DNA of 64,000 nt from Tieghemostelium lacteum (Eukaryota; Evosea; Eumycetozoa; Dictyosteliales; Raperosteliaceae): NCBI GenBank assembly GCA_001606155.1, contig LODT01000041.1, forward strand, positions 558,001 through 622,000. Direction: 5' to 3'. Positions 1 through 9,790 of this stretch are shown here, in pieces. Made by a program: the position numbers and the translations under genes. Numbering within the stretch: position 1 is the first letter of the stretch; each line of letters starts with the position of its first letter. Under the pieces are notes generated by a model. That model worked only from the letters and a program-made list of their open reading frames with translations. It was not told where the DNA came from and did no database searches.

Positions 1-764
1 TATTATTATTATTACTACTATTATGTACATTTTGAGTGGATGGTGTATGGTTATCAAATGATGAGATGGGATTGAGAATATTTCTATTCTCACCAATATT
101 GAATCTGGATTTACGCTGTGAAGGTGATTGTGAGAGTTGTTGTTGATAGGAAGATGGTTGAAAATCCATAGACATTGGTGTAATTGAAAGTGGTGATGGT
201 GATATTGATGTTGGTGTTGATGAAGATGATGATGGACCACTAACATCCAATGACTGTTGTTTAGTCAACATTGACAACTGGTTTTTTAAATCTTTATTCT
301 CCATTAATGCAGCTTCAATTTGTTTCTCTAAAAAACTAATTTTTACAGTATTTTCAGATTGCATGACATTCAGTTGTTTTGTCTGTTGTAACAAATGATT
401 TCTATCATTTTCTAAATTATCTACAATAGATTCAAGTTTTTCAAGATATTCTTTCTTTCTCTCCCTATATTGTGCTGCAGATTGTCTGTTTTGCATTTGT
501 CTATCATTGTATGGGAAAATATTAGAACCAAAGTATGAATATGATAATCAAAGTATGTGAAATTAGAACTTACCTAATTTTCTTTTTTTTAATTTCATCG
601 TCATCTAGTGCCATGGAATTTGAGTTATTTATACCACTGCTGGTAGTACTATTACTGTTACTACTCATGCTGATGCTACTGAGACTACCATAACTACTCA
701 TTGAACTACTATTGCTGATATTACTATCACCACTACTTGTAAGGCTTCTTCCTGACATGTTCAT
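1..764 (-). CDS. bZIP transcription factor, C-terminus beyond the left edge
   Basis: Two exons are visible: 764-574 and 500-1, joined across a 73-bp GTAAGT...AG intron that splits an Arg codon. The Ser-rich N-terminus leads into a bZIP basic region whose key residues read NRQSAAQYRERKK, placed just after the splice, followed by a leucine-zipper-like coiled coil (EKLESIVDNLENDRNHLL) and a Ser/Pro-rich tail open to the window edge. bZIP proteins bind DNA as dimers in the nucleus. Domain assignment is from directly visible residues. I cannot say which of the dictyostelid bZIP genes it is. The promoter at 800-880 has C/A-rich boxes and a TTACGTAA palindrome. Confidence 0.88.
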
Positions 765-1318
765 TTTGTGGTATCTGATGTATGTATGTATGTATATATA
801 TTTGTGTGTTGTGGGGTGCTTATAATGGAGTTGTTTTTAAAATTACGTAATAATGTGTGGGGTGGTGAGGGTTTTACAAGAATTTGGGAAAAAAAATAAA
901 ATTGGATTCTGATGATGATAAATTATGATAAATAAACAAATAATATTTAAAAAAGGAGTTTAAACCAAATAATAATAAACTAATTAAATATAAAATATAT
1001 TTTGTATAAATATATCTAAAATGGTGTTTGTGTAAATTTGTGATTGATGTGAGTGGAAAAAAAATTTGGGTGGGTTGTGTTGTGTTTAAAAATGTATTTG
1101 ATAATGTATATAAATATATTGTATATATCCTACTATTCTATTATTATTGCTATTAATATGCTCTTGGAATAATTATCTATAAACGGATTATGGTTTCATT
1201 AAAAACACAAACAACAGAGTATAGATCTTTAATTTATGATGTGATATCTAATCTGTGGTTATTTGAGGGTACTAATCTAAATAACTGACATACCACACCT
1301 ATGTATATTATTTATAAT

Positions 1319-1349
<31 letters not shown>

Positions 1350-1483
1350 CAATAATGCTGTAAGATGACGGAATTTGATAGAGATATCTCGGTGTTTTGT
1401 TTCTGAAAATATAATGACAGATATAATCAATAATAGAAAAAAAAAATTATAAAAAATTAAAAATTAAAAAAACTCTACAACTG
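765..1483. other. Spacer and promoter region of the bZIP gene
   Basis: This AT-rich stretch has a GTAT microsatellite (about 780-800), G/T-rich boxes near the bZIP start, and a long A-run at 1322-1350. I see no coding exon or RNA gene here. Confidence 0.6.
804..876 (-). promoter_or_regulatory. C/A-rich promoter boxes with a TTACGTAA palindrome upstream of the bZIP gene
   Basis: Read on the minus strand, two C/A-rich blocks (around 860-875 and 805-818) lie 40-110 bp upstream of the bZIP start, and the perfect palindrome TTACGTAA sits between them at 843-850. Dictyostelid GBF is known to bind CA-rich (or G/T-rich) elements, and TTACGTAA is a classical PAR/CEBP-type bZIP half-site dimer. Regulation, including autoregulation, is inferred only. 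Confidence 0.4.
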
Positions 1484-1743
1484 ATGATGGTGATTTTTGT
1501 AAACTTAAATTTCTTCTTTATATTGGATTATGACATCACAATACTACAGAGTTGGAGACTAAATTAAAAAAAAAGGTGGAAAATTTTCCACTTCTATCAG
1601 TGGAGGAATTTTTAAAAAGATTCTCTAAAGAATTTTTGATGATGTCACAAAGATCTAGTCAAGTTTATATTGAAATTTCCAAAAACAATTTACCTTTGCA
1701 AAGTGGTTTATTTTTATTTCTTGGTGATTTCTTGCATTTCTAG
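1484..1743 (+). CDS. Small ORF of doubtful status, weakly SRP14-like at its N-terminus
   Basis: The open stretch 1552-1743 encodes about 63 residues but has no ATG of its own. A short upstream exon (1484-1498, ATG ATG GTG ATT TTT) could be joined in frame across a GTAAAC...AG intron (1499-1551). The pattern LLSVEEFLKRFSKEF followed by SSQVYIEI resembles the opening of SRP14 (a leucine-rich helix then a first beta strand), but the rest of that family is absent, because the RNase HII gene begins on the other strand at 1750. It may be a truncated relic, a lineage-specific small protein, or chance. Confidence 0.22.
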
Positions 1744-1749
1744 ACTTCA

Positions 1750-3228
1750 TTAATCTTTATTCCCGCCAGGTGAATTGAGTTTTGATTTTAGGTCATCTAG
1801 GTCTTTGACTACTGAGGCAAATTGTTGCTCAAATTTTGTAATCTTTTCTAAAATGCTCTCAAGCATCTCAGAATTAGTTTGTAATGCTGCCCTAAAAGTT
1901 ACCCTCTTTTTCTTTGGTTTTAAGGGAACAGTTAAGGCCTCTATTTCACTATTTCCAACTAATTTCTCTTGTGTTTTTAGTATTGGTGATTGAGGAATTT
2001 CAATGACTGTTGGTTCAAATTTAGATATATTAATTTCAGGTTCCACAATCTTTGCAGTTGTTGTGGTTATGGTTGGTGTTGAATCTTTAATTTCTTCTTC
2101 ATCTTCAATGACCTCCTCTTTAATGAGTCCTTCTTGTTGAAGATAGGAGATTGGGAATGAAAATGATTCACGAAATTCATTGTGATGTTGACCGTGTTTA
2201 TGGTAGTGTGAGTATAGGTAACTTAGTGACTGTTGATCACTAGGGTATCCTGATCCAATAGATGCCTTTAATGTTTTTTCTAGATCTTTAATATATCTAT
2301 CTCTTTGAACTTTAGCCAAAATGGATGCAGCTCCAACTGAAATATATTTAGAATCTGCTTTAGTCTCACAAATGATCTGATATTTATCCTCTGGAAATAA
2401 TCTACGAAATGGTGTTGAAAATTTACTGACATTATTTTCAATGGAATCTATAATGATATTAATCTTATTCTTATTATTATTATTCTTGAGATTTGATAAC
2501 TGACCAACAGCATGCTGAATCAACTGATAGAATATATTAGCTTCAATTTGGTTTAGAGTGTACTTTGAACGTCTTTTATCAATTTCATTAGCTGCTAAAT
2601 AGATGGAAAAATCCATCAAAACATTATCTATAATCGGATGAAACAGTTGTTCTCTCTTTTTTGGTGTTACCACTTTACTGTCTTTAACACCAAGGTCTTT
2701 TAATACCTGGTCATTTGACGTCTTCATTACTATACATGAAACCACTAGTGGTCCTATAAGTGCACCTTTACCTGCTTCGTCCATTGCAATTACAATCTGG
2801 TCATCTTCAGATATAATCTGGTCACCCACCACACTATTGGTAATAATTTCATCTTGAAACTCTCTATTCAAATCATCAAATTCTCTATTTAGATGATCAA
2901 ACTGTTTCTTTATTGGTTTTTTAAATTTATTGTTATATACATTATTAATCTTTTCCAAAACACTACTGTCAAGTGTTATATCATTTCCTCCTATACTAGT
3001 ATCCACCAGTATACTATCATTTGCCGCTATTGTTGTACTATTACTATTTACTTTACTATTACTAATATTATTATTACTATTTATATCAATCTGTTTTTTA
3101 TTTTTAACAACTATTTTCTTTCCAATTATATCTGAATTTATAGTTGAAAAACTCCTATAATTTAAATAATTAAAATTATTTACATTGTTAGTTATAATCC
3201 TGTGAAATCTAATCATTGTTAGATTCAA
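1750..3228 (-). CDS. Ribonuclease HII-family protein with a likely mitochondrial presequence
   Basis: A single-exon gene encodes 492 aa. The RNase HII fold spans about residues 145-350. The catalytic Asp-Glu pair lies in MDEAGKGALIGPLV (D150, E151), the VKDSK..TPKKRE motif follows, then Asp261 in INIIIDSIE and Asp292 in KADSKY, before the conserved ASILAKVQRD and GYPSD motifs. RNase HII cleaves RNA in RNA-DNA hybrids and single ribonucleotides in DNA. The basic, Ser/Asn-rich N-terminus with RSFST suggests mitochondrial import. A C-terminal extension of about 130 residues ends in a putative coiled coil and is not part of the usual enzyme. Human RNASEH2A is about 300 aa, so this protein is long at both ends. 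A separate nuclear RNase H2 catalytic subunit may exist elsewhere. Confidence 0.88.
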   Translation of the reverse strand: MNLTMIRFHRIITNNVNNFNYLNYRSFSTINSDIIGKKIVVKNKKQIDINSNNNISNSKVNSNSTTIAANDSILVDTSIGGNDITLDSSVLEKINNVYNNKFKKPIKKQFDHLNREFDDLNREFQDEIITNSVVGDQIISEDDQIVIAMDEAGKGALIGPLVVSCIVMKTSNDQVLKDLGVKDSKVVTPKKREQLFHPIIDNVLMDFSIYLAANEIDKRRSKYTLNQIEANIFYQLIQHAVGQLSNLKNNNNKNKINIIIDSIENNVSKFSTPFRRLFPEDKYQIICETKADSKYISVGAASILAKVQRDRYIKDLEKTLKASIGSGYPSDQQSLSYLYSHYHKHGQHHNEFRESFSFPISYLQQEGLIKEEVIEDEEEIKDSTPTITTTTAKIVEPEINISKFEPTVIEIPQSPILKTQEKLVGNSEIEALTVPLKPKKKRVTFRAALQTNSEMLESILEKITKFEQQFASVVKDLDDLKSKLNSPGGNKD

Positions 3229-4429
3229 TGTTTACAACTTTATAAAAATTGAAAAAAATTATAAAAATGTTAAAAAAAAAAAAAAGGTATTTTATTTTAA
3301 TTAATTAGTTTACAAAAAGGAGGGAATTGTTAGAAAAATGAAAAGACGTAAATTAATGGGAACTTTCAATTATTACGAGTGGGATACAATGATTGTATTA
3401 CTTGAAAAAGTATTATAAAAGTTCACAAAAAAAAAATTACAAAAAAATCTAATTTTTTTCGGTGCTTTTGCAAAAATTGATCACATTTTTTTTTTATTTT
3501 GAATTTCCTACATTATTGGGTAGAAAGGTATTTTCACTTGAAAAATATTATACCACACCTTGAAACAGACACGCAATATACAGTTATCAAGGTAAGAAAG
3601 ATTTCAAATTTGACATTACATGTACAAAGTCTAGAAAAGTAACTTTTGGAAATTCATAAATCATCTACCACTGGTTTCAAAAAATTATTATAAAAAACAA
3701 AAAAAAGAGAAATTCACACACTCTCCTTTTGATAATAATTTGATTGAAGTTGGTGGAGTATCGAAAAGGAAGACACTTTGAAAATATGATAGATGAAATC
3801 TGATGTTAGTTCTCAACTTTTTTTATTTTTGTGAAAACAATGGAAATATGAAATATTAATTTTCTCTCTTTCTCTTTTAAAAGTTATTTATCAAAAATCC
3901 TCCACCAGTTATCATTAATTCCCACACCACACCATCAAGTTAGATTAACAAAAAAAACTCAAACCACACCATCACTTTTTTTTTCCATCAGTTCACACTA
4001 AAATACGATAAATCTACACACTTTTTTCATCACACCTCACACTATAAAAATTTCTCATAAATACACACACCCACACATACTCACTCCTTTTTATTGTCAA
4101 ATCATACCCTCAAAAGTGATTGATTTTAATTAATATTCAAAAACAACAAAAGTTTTTGGACTTCTCAAAAATATTAAAAAGTACCTTCATTTACACACCT
4201 CTCCCCCTACACACCAACTAAACTAAAAAAGAAAAAGAAAAATAATAATAATTGAATCAACAACAAAAAAAAAGAGATTCAATTTTAATATTTCTTTTTT
4301 GATTTGTTTGTTTGATTAAATATATATTTTATATTAAATATATTTGTGATTTAGTCATTCTCACTCATCATCCACGCCAAACAACACCAACATCAACTAC
4401 AACAACTACAACAACAACAACAACATACT
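3229..4429. other. Intergenic region, 1.2 kb, promoter of the 4430 gene
   Basis: A divergent spacer between the RNase HII gene (minus strand) and the gene starting at 4430 (plus strand). It is AT-rich with a C/A-rich stretch in the half proximal to the downstream gene. I see no coding exon or RNA gene. Confidence 0.6.
3922..4085 (+). promoter_or_regulatory. CACACC-rich promoter stretch
   Basis: At least six CACACC/CACAC boxes occur on the plus strand 350-500 bp upstream of the next start codon, including two ACCACACCATCA copies (about 3929 and 3964) and a run near 4060-4080. These resemble the CA-rich elements that bind GBF in Dictyostelium developmental promoters. The functional reading is inferred. 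Confidence 0.35.
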
Positions 4430-6339
4430 ATGACAACTATTCTTAAAGGTTATTATCTAAAGGTAACATTAGAAAATAGACTTGTCAAATACAATGGAAA
4501 AAAGGTTTATTTATCTATTGTCGAACATGGAAATGGTATACCAGATCACGCATTAATCCTTAAAACCAGTGCCAAATGTCTAAAATTCTCAGTTTGTCTC
4601 TCAATTAGATCACAATGTGGTTGGAAAGAATTGGATCAAAATGATAATGGTGAATTAACTTTTGATCTCAAAGTTGAGGTAAATATATTTTATCAACATA
4701 TTTAAATATTGAATATTAATTAAAAATTTATGAATAATAGGTAAATGGAAAGTCACAAAGAGCACCATTGTTTCCATTGATTTTCCAATTGTGTGAAAAA
4801 CATTATGATCAAGTGACAGTTTTGTCAAAATCAGTTATACCTGTTAAAGCAATTACTAAAATTCCAAAGAAATCATTGAGAGCTGAACTTGTTCCATTGG
4901 GTGAACAAGAAAGTAAGCCACCTCAAGGTTACTTGGCATCACCTGGTGATGCATCTGGTGCTGTTTATGAAGAAGATGAGATAGTGGAGGACAATGACAA
5001 TGACAGAGATGATAGAGATGAATTGGAAATGAATGATGATGATAATACCAGTACTAATGGTGACCTTGGTATACGATCTTCATCTTCCTCTATCAATTCT
5101 TTTAAAAAATCAAAAGTTGACAATAATAATAAAGAAATACAACAACTACAACTACAACAACTACAACAACAACAACAACAACAACAGTTACAACAGAGTT
5201 ATAATGATCTAGGAAGTATATTAAATCATAATAATAATAATAATTCTATAACATTACCAAATATCAGAAATTCTAGTCAAAGTATAAGTTTAAGTTCATC
5301 TGCAAATTCATTATCAACATTATCATCATTAATGAACCAAGATTCAAAATCACCATCTTTGGAAAACCTAATTTCAAATCAGTTTAAGAACAATACTTCA
5401 ACTTCAACTACCACAACATCTACTGGTGGTAGTCCAAGTAATAATGGTACTACTACTAATAAAAAGAAAAGATCACTGTTAACATCAAGCGCACCAAATG
5501 TACCTCAGAAATCGTTACTCAATAACTATAATATTGTCAATAACAACAACAACAATAGTAACAACAACAATATTAAAATATTATCATCACCTACATCACC
5601 ATCATCATCATCATTGTCATTGAATATCAATTCATTTAAATCAACACCAACATCACCAATTAATACCAATGATTTAGAGTCATTAGCTTATCTATCAACA
5701 TTGGCATTACATACCAATTCAATGAGTGATAATACGTTTACTCCTATTACTAATAGTGGTAGCTCTAGTAATTCAATGTCATTGTCATCATCAACATCAT
5801 CAACACCACCAACAGTTATACCATCAACACCATTTTCAGCATCTACACCATCATCACCTTCATTTTCATCTACATCTCTGCCATCATCAGCTGCAACTAC
5901 ACCAACACTTACACAACAAACTATATCTTCAAATCCATTGATTCCTTCAATTAATAGTACTACAAATAATAGTAGTTTAGCTAGTATTCTGTCAGGTAGT
6001 AATAATTCTATGGCAATTAATGGACTTCCAGCTCTACCTTCTGCAATACCTCACAATAGTGGAATTGGTAGATATGAATTTACCTCACCAGATTTGGAAA
6101 AATCACCAACTATCAAAAGTATCATTAACGGTAGTAATATTACAACTAATATGAATATAGGAACTCTATCCAGTAATACTTTTCAAAGTAAAATTAATTC
6201 ACCCTCACTTCACCACTCTTCCAGTTCATTCCCACACTACCAAAATAATAACAATAATAATAGTAATAATAACACTAATAATATTATAGTAAATAATAAA
6301 ATTAATGTAATGGAAGAATCTGTCAGAAATGACAATTAA
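4430..6339 (+). CDS. Protein with an orphan N-terminal domain and a long low-complexity tail
   Basis: Two exons, 4430-4678 and 4741-6339, are joined in frame across a 62-bp GTAAAT...TAG intron to give 614-615 aa. Residues 1 to about 150 are ordered, beta-rich and free of homopolymers (for example LKGYYLKVTLENRLVKYNG and the stretch ending in SKSVIPVKAITK, followed by a basic KIPKK). An acidic segment follows, then a polyglutamine run (about residues 210-230), and Ser/Thr/Asn-rich disorder to the end. I do not recognise the domain. Its layout, a compact beta-rich head with a basic exit and a disordered tail, is like many transcription regulators with Ig-fold DNA-binding domains, but that is only an impression. 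Confidence 0.8.
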
Positions 6340-6808
6340 AACACACCTCACCTTCATCTCAAACAACCACAAAAATAATTCCTAACAACAATATTCTCTA
6401 AACTTTAATCATTATTTTTAGAGAGTAAATTTGATCAAATCTAATTGTTTACAATGATTAGATTATTATAAATAAAGAAGTTTAAAATTCATTTAAGTTT
6501 CTTTTCCAATAAAAACATGAGAATTGTGGTTGTTGATGCAATGCATTACAATTTTTATTAATAAAAAAAAGTCAGCAATTGACATATTTGTGGGAGTTTG
6601 TCTAAAGATGGATTGTAGTGTTATTAAAAAAAGATATAATTCTACATAATATTATAAATTCAAATAATGAATCTAAAAAAAAAAAAAATTAATTTAAATG
6701 AGTGTTGTGGATGAATAGAAAAGGGTAAAAATAATTTTGTTTTTTTTATGTAAAATTGATCTGTTAGGTTTTATCATTTAAACAAACTCTAAATTTAAAT
6801 TTTTTTGA
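6340..6808. other. Intergenic region, no feature seen
   Basis: AT-rich 3' flank of the upstream gene and 5' flank of the channel gene, with poly-A/poly-T tracts. Nothing else is supported. Confidence 0.6.
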
Positions 6809-7174
6809 ATGAAATCTTCTGAAGAGGGAGAAGAAGAATTAATTAGCAGTAGCTCACCTTTAATTCTAAATAAAAATAATAATATAAATATTAGTAATAA
6901 TAATAAAAATAATAGTAGTAACCTAAAAGATAGTAATAATTCAATATTAAAAAGAAGATCTAGTAATTTTTTCCCACTAACTCTTGTGAATAAAATGTCA
7001 AATAACAACAAAAAGAATGGTGACATTAATTTAGATAACAGTGATAGCACCGATGACAAACCAAACTTAGATTCAACCAATACCAACCAAAATAATAATA
7101 ATAATAATAATCCAAAAACAACACATTTAAATGTGAACACACCTGATAACATTAAAGAGTCTAAGGTTAATTAA
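6809..7174 (+). CDS. Low-complexity reading frame in phase with the MscS-like channel, separated from it by one stop
   Basis: This 121-codon frame (Ser/Asn-rich, basic patches, start ATG at 6809) ends in TAA at 7172-7174. The next 15 codons stay open in the same phase and run directly into the channel start ATG at 7220. The sequence flanking the stop looks coding (ESKV then KSKVIFHNKEDEIQ). It may be the true N-terminus of the channel interrupted by a nonsense change or base error, an upstream ORF, or an exon joined by a weak 46-bp intron (GTTAAT...GAG at 7165-7210) that would also restore phase. Confidence 0.45.
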   Translation: MKSSEEGEEELISSSSPLILNKNNNINISNNNKNNSSNLKDSNNSILKRRSSNFFPLTLVNKMSNNNKKNGDINLDNSDSTDDKPNLDSTNTNQNNNNNNNPKTTHLNVNTPDNIKESKVN

Positions 7175-7219
7175 AAAAGTAAAGTTATATTCCACAATAA
7201 AGAAGACGAGATACAATCA

Positions 7220-9235
7220 ATGTCCAAAATTATAAATAGGGAAAATAACTTGACTAAATCAGACCCAACCTCACCAACGGGTGGAGGAACTGTTGAGTTT
7301 GAAAATAATCAAAATAATGATAATAGCAGTAACAGTAGCGGTAACCCTAACAATAACAATAACAGCCCTAACAAACCTTTAAAAGATACTTTACAACATC
7401 CATTACAAAATGCACAATCCTATCCTGATAATATAGGTAAATACGTGTCACCTCTGTCAAGGGCACAAGAACTACCATATTCCAATCAGTTATTGGATGA
7501 CAGTGGTGTTTCGATGCCTCCAGAAGACAGCTCAGATGACGACGATGATGATGAGGGTCAACCAAAGAAAAAGAAAACACATTTTTTTAAGACATTGTTT
7601 AGCTACAAGGTCATTGTAATTATAATTTTGGTAATTTTGATATTGTTGTCTGGTGTAGGTGTGGTATTTAAGATATTTTGGGAACATATTACCATTGTTG
7701 ATGTAATATTGCTTCGTTGGGCACTTTATTTGGATGTTTGTATAGCAGGTTACCTAGTTGTCAGTTGGATAATACATGGTCTTATCAGTCTCTTTGAAAC
7801 TACTCTATATCTTCAACAACACGTGTACTATTATATCAATGGTCTAACGAGACCACTTTCATCACTGTTTTGGGCAATCATTGTATACTTTACTACCGAT
7901 CCCATTTTACAATTGCCATCTTATACTGATGACGATATGGATAAATACTTTATATCACTTCGTGCTGTAATGTATGTCTCCCTATTTTATTGCGCTCGTG
8001 TGGCATTAGTCAAGATTCTAGCTGCCAGAACCAACAGAAAGGCTTTTTATACCTCTTTGAAGAAATCTCTACTCGATGAAGAACTTCTCGAACAATTGTC
8101 CACAAAGAAATCTAGTTCACATCTCAGTCAATCCGTTTCAAGTTCACTTAAAAAGAAAAAGAAAATGGGTATAACTCAATGGATTGATTCTATCAAACTA
8201 CGTTCACAATTGTCACTGAAATTGAATGCCAATAGGGACAATTATTCAGAGAAGGAAGCCAAAAAAGTTGCAAAACTCATTCTATGCAATGCAGACAGAA
8301 ACAAAAAGGGATATTTGGATATTGATGATTTGAAACTCTATGTCAAGGATAAACACGCTCAAAAGGCATTTGATACATTTGCAACTTTGAATAGTGATCG
8401 TATTACCAAATATGATATAACCAAGTGGGTACTAAGAGTTGTCAAACATAGAAAAACATTGGAACTCAGATTAAGAGATCACGAAGATATCGGTAGAGTT
8501 ATCAATGAGATTATAAACTTCTTCTTTTGGATTCTGATTTTCCTGTTTGTATTGACACTCTATGGTGTAGAGGTATCTGTATTCTTAGTGCCTTTAAGTA
8601 CAACTATATTAGGTCTGTCATTTGCTTTTGGTACCACTCTTAGAAATGTCTTTGAATCTTTAATTTTGATATTTTTTGTTAGACCTTTTGAAGTAGGTGA
8701 CAAGGTAGTTGTTGGAACACTTGATGGTTTGATTGTAGATCGTATTGGTATTTTATTTACTTCATTCAAGTCATTGGATGGAAAAGCTGTATATTTACCC
8801 AATAGTTCGTTGGTTATTAGTAGAATTGAAAATCATCAAAGATCTGAAGAGGTTTGGGTTGGAATTGATTTGGTTATTGATTTTACAACTCCTGTTGAGA
8901 AACTCTATGCTATCGAATCAAAGATGGAGAAATGGGTACGTGCTCAACCAGAGAAATGGAGACCAGATATCAGTTTGACTTTTGTCGGATTTGATGGTAC
9001 AAATTATATAACCATACGTTATGGTGCCAGTGTTATAGCCAGTTGGCAAGATGGTAAGAGATGGAGACCCATCAAAAACGAATTGTTTTTCAAAATGAAG
9101 GAATGGTTACATGAAGGTCACCTTGAAACTCATCCACCAACTCAACGTTATCAAATGTTACCACCCATCACCACAGGCAAAGAAAATAATAATAATGCTG
9201 AATCTAGAGGCTTCAAATGGCCTGATAATTATTAA
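7220..9235 (+). CDS. MscS-like mechanosensitive ion channel with an EF hand
   Basis: A single exon encodes 671 aa from ATG 7220. After a disordered acidic N-terminus (ending in KKKK), about six membrane segments are visible: residues 130-150, 162-190, 211-227, 246-268, 433-452 and 458-485. The last is the glycine/alanine-rich pore helix (LGLSFAFGTTLRNVFESL), followed by the MscS beta-domain signature FVRPFEVGDKV and the LPNSSL segment. Between the fourth and fifth segments lies an EF-hand loop (D359 to D370, DRNKKGYLDIDD). This architecture matches the Msy1/Msy2 and plant MSL-type channels, which release ions under membrane tension; the EF hand suggests calcium control. The mature protein may start farther upstream (see 6809-7174). 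Confidence 0.9.
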   Translation: MSKIINRENNLTKSDPTSPTGGGTVEFENNQNNDNSSNSSGNPNNNNNSPNKPLKDTLQHPLQNAQSYPDNIGKYVSPLSRAQELPYSNQLLDDSGVSMPPEDSSDDDDDDEGQPKKKKTHFFKTLFSYKVIVIIILVILILLSGVGVVFKIFWEHITIVDVILLRWALYLDVCIAGYLVVSWIIHGLISLFETTLYLQQHVYYYINGLTRPLSSLFWAIIVYFTTDPILQLPSYTDDDMDKYFISLRAVMYVSLFYCARVALVKILAARTNRKAFYTSLKKSLLDEELLEQLSTKKSSSHLSQSVSSSLKKKKKMGITQWIDSIKLRSQLSLKLNANRDNYSEKEAKKVAKLILCNADRNKKGYLDIDDLKLYVKDKHAQKAFDTFATLNSDRITKYDITKWVLRVVKHRKTLELRLRDHEDIGRVINEIINFFFWILIFLFVLTLYGVEVSVFLVPLSTTILGLSFAFGTTLRNVFESLILIFFVRPFEVGDKVVVGTLDGLIVDRIGILFTSFKSLDGKAVYLPNSSLVISRIENHQRSEEVWVGIDLVIDFTTPVEKLYAIESKMEKWVRAQPEKWRPDISLTFVGFDGTNYITIRYGASVIASWQDGKRWRPIKNELFFKMKEWLHEGHLETHPPTQRYQMLPPITTGKENNNNAESRGFKWPDNY

Positions 9236-9790
9236 AACAAATTTTCAAATAAAGATATGTCTTCTCTTTTGTATCACTTATTTAAAATTCTTCCAGATTT
9301 TTGTTACTAACACCCACCACCTCTGAAATGATACCTTCGATTATCAAACTATAGATATAGATTTTAAATAATATATATTTTTGTGAAAGAGTGTCAAAAT
9401 ACTAAACACCCTAATATCAAATTTTTATCTTATTAGTCAGTATAAATATACCAAATTCCATATTCCAAAAATAGAAATATAAAAAAAAAATTAAATTCAA
9501 AAAATATTCAGTTAAACTCTTGATGTTAGAGTGCATCCCATTGATGTTTTGTCTGAATATTTAAGAATGATTTGGATGGTATCACCAAAATCTTTACCTA
9601 AAATGGTAAGGGTTTCAGATAGAGCTCCCTTATAGGGTTGGAGATAAAAAAATCTCCACATTTTACTCTTTTTTAAGTACTCTTTATGTACATATGTTTT
9701 AAAAGTGCTAGTTGCATTTTAATAATCTTGCATCCAACAATGGTTAATATATAAAAAAAAAATCACATGTATGTAGGCGCATGATTTATT
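9236..9790. other. Intergenic region with a short perfect hairpin
   Basis: A convergent spacer between the channel and the OTU gene. TGGAGAT at 9639-9645 and ATCTCCA at 9652-9658 form a perfect 7-bp inverted repeat around a 6-A loop, next to a CCCTTATAGGG near-palindrome. No other feature is evident. Confidence 0.55.

Noticed and set aside
1352-1364. CTTACAGCA on the minus strand, close to the 11-nt motif of dictyostelid class I small RNAs
   Set aside because: Only nine of eleven bases match, with no flanking stem or upstream DUSE-like element seen.
6778-7152. Leucine-rich minus-strand frame opposite the channel leader
   Set aside because: Poly-Leu/Phe is the antisense of the Asn/Lys-rich plus-strand leader; not a membrane protein gene.
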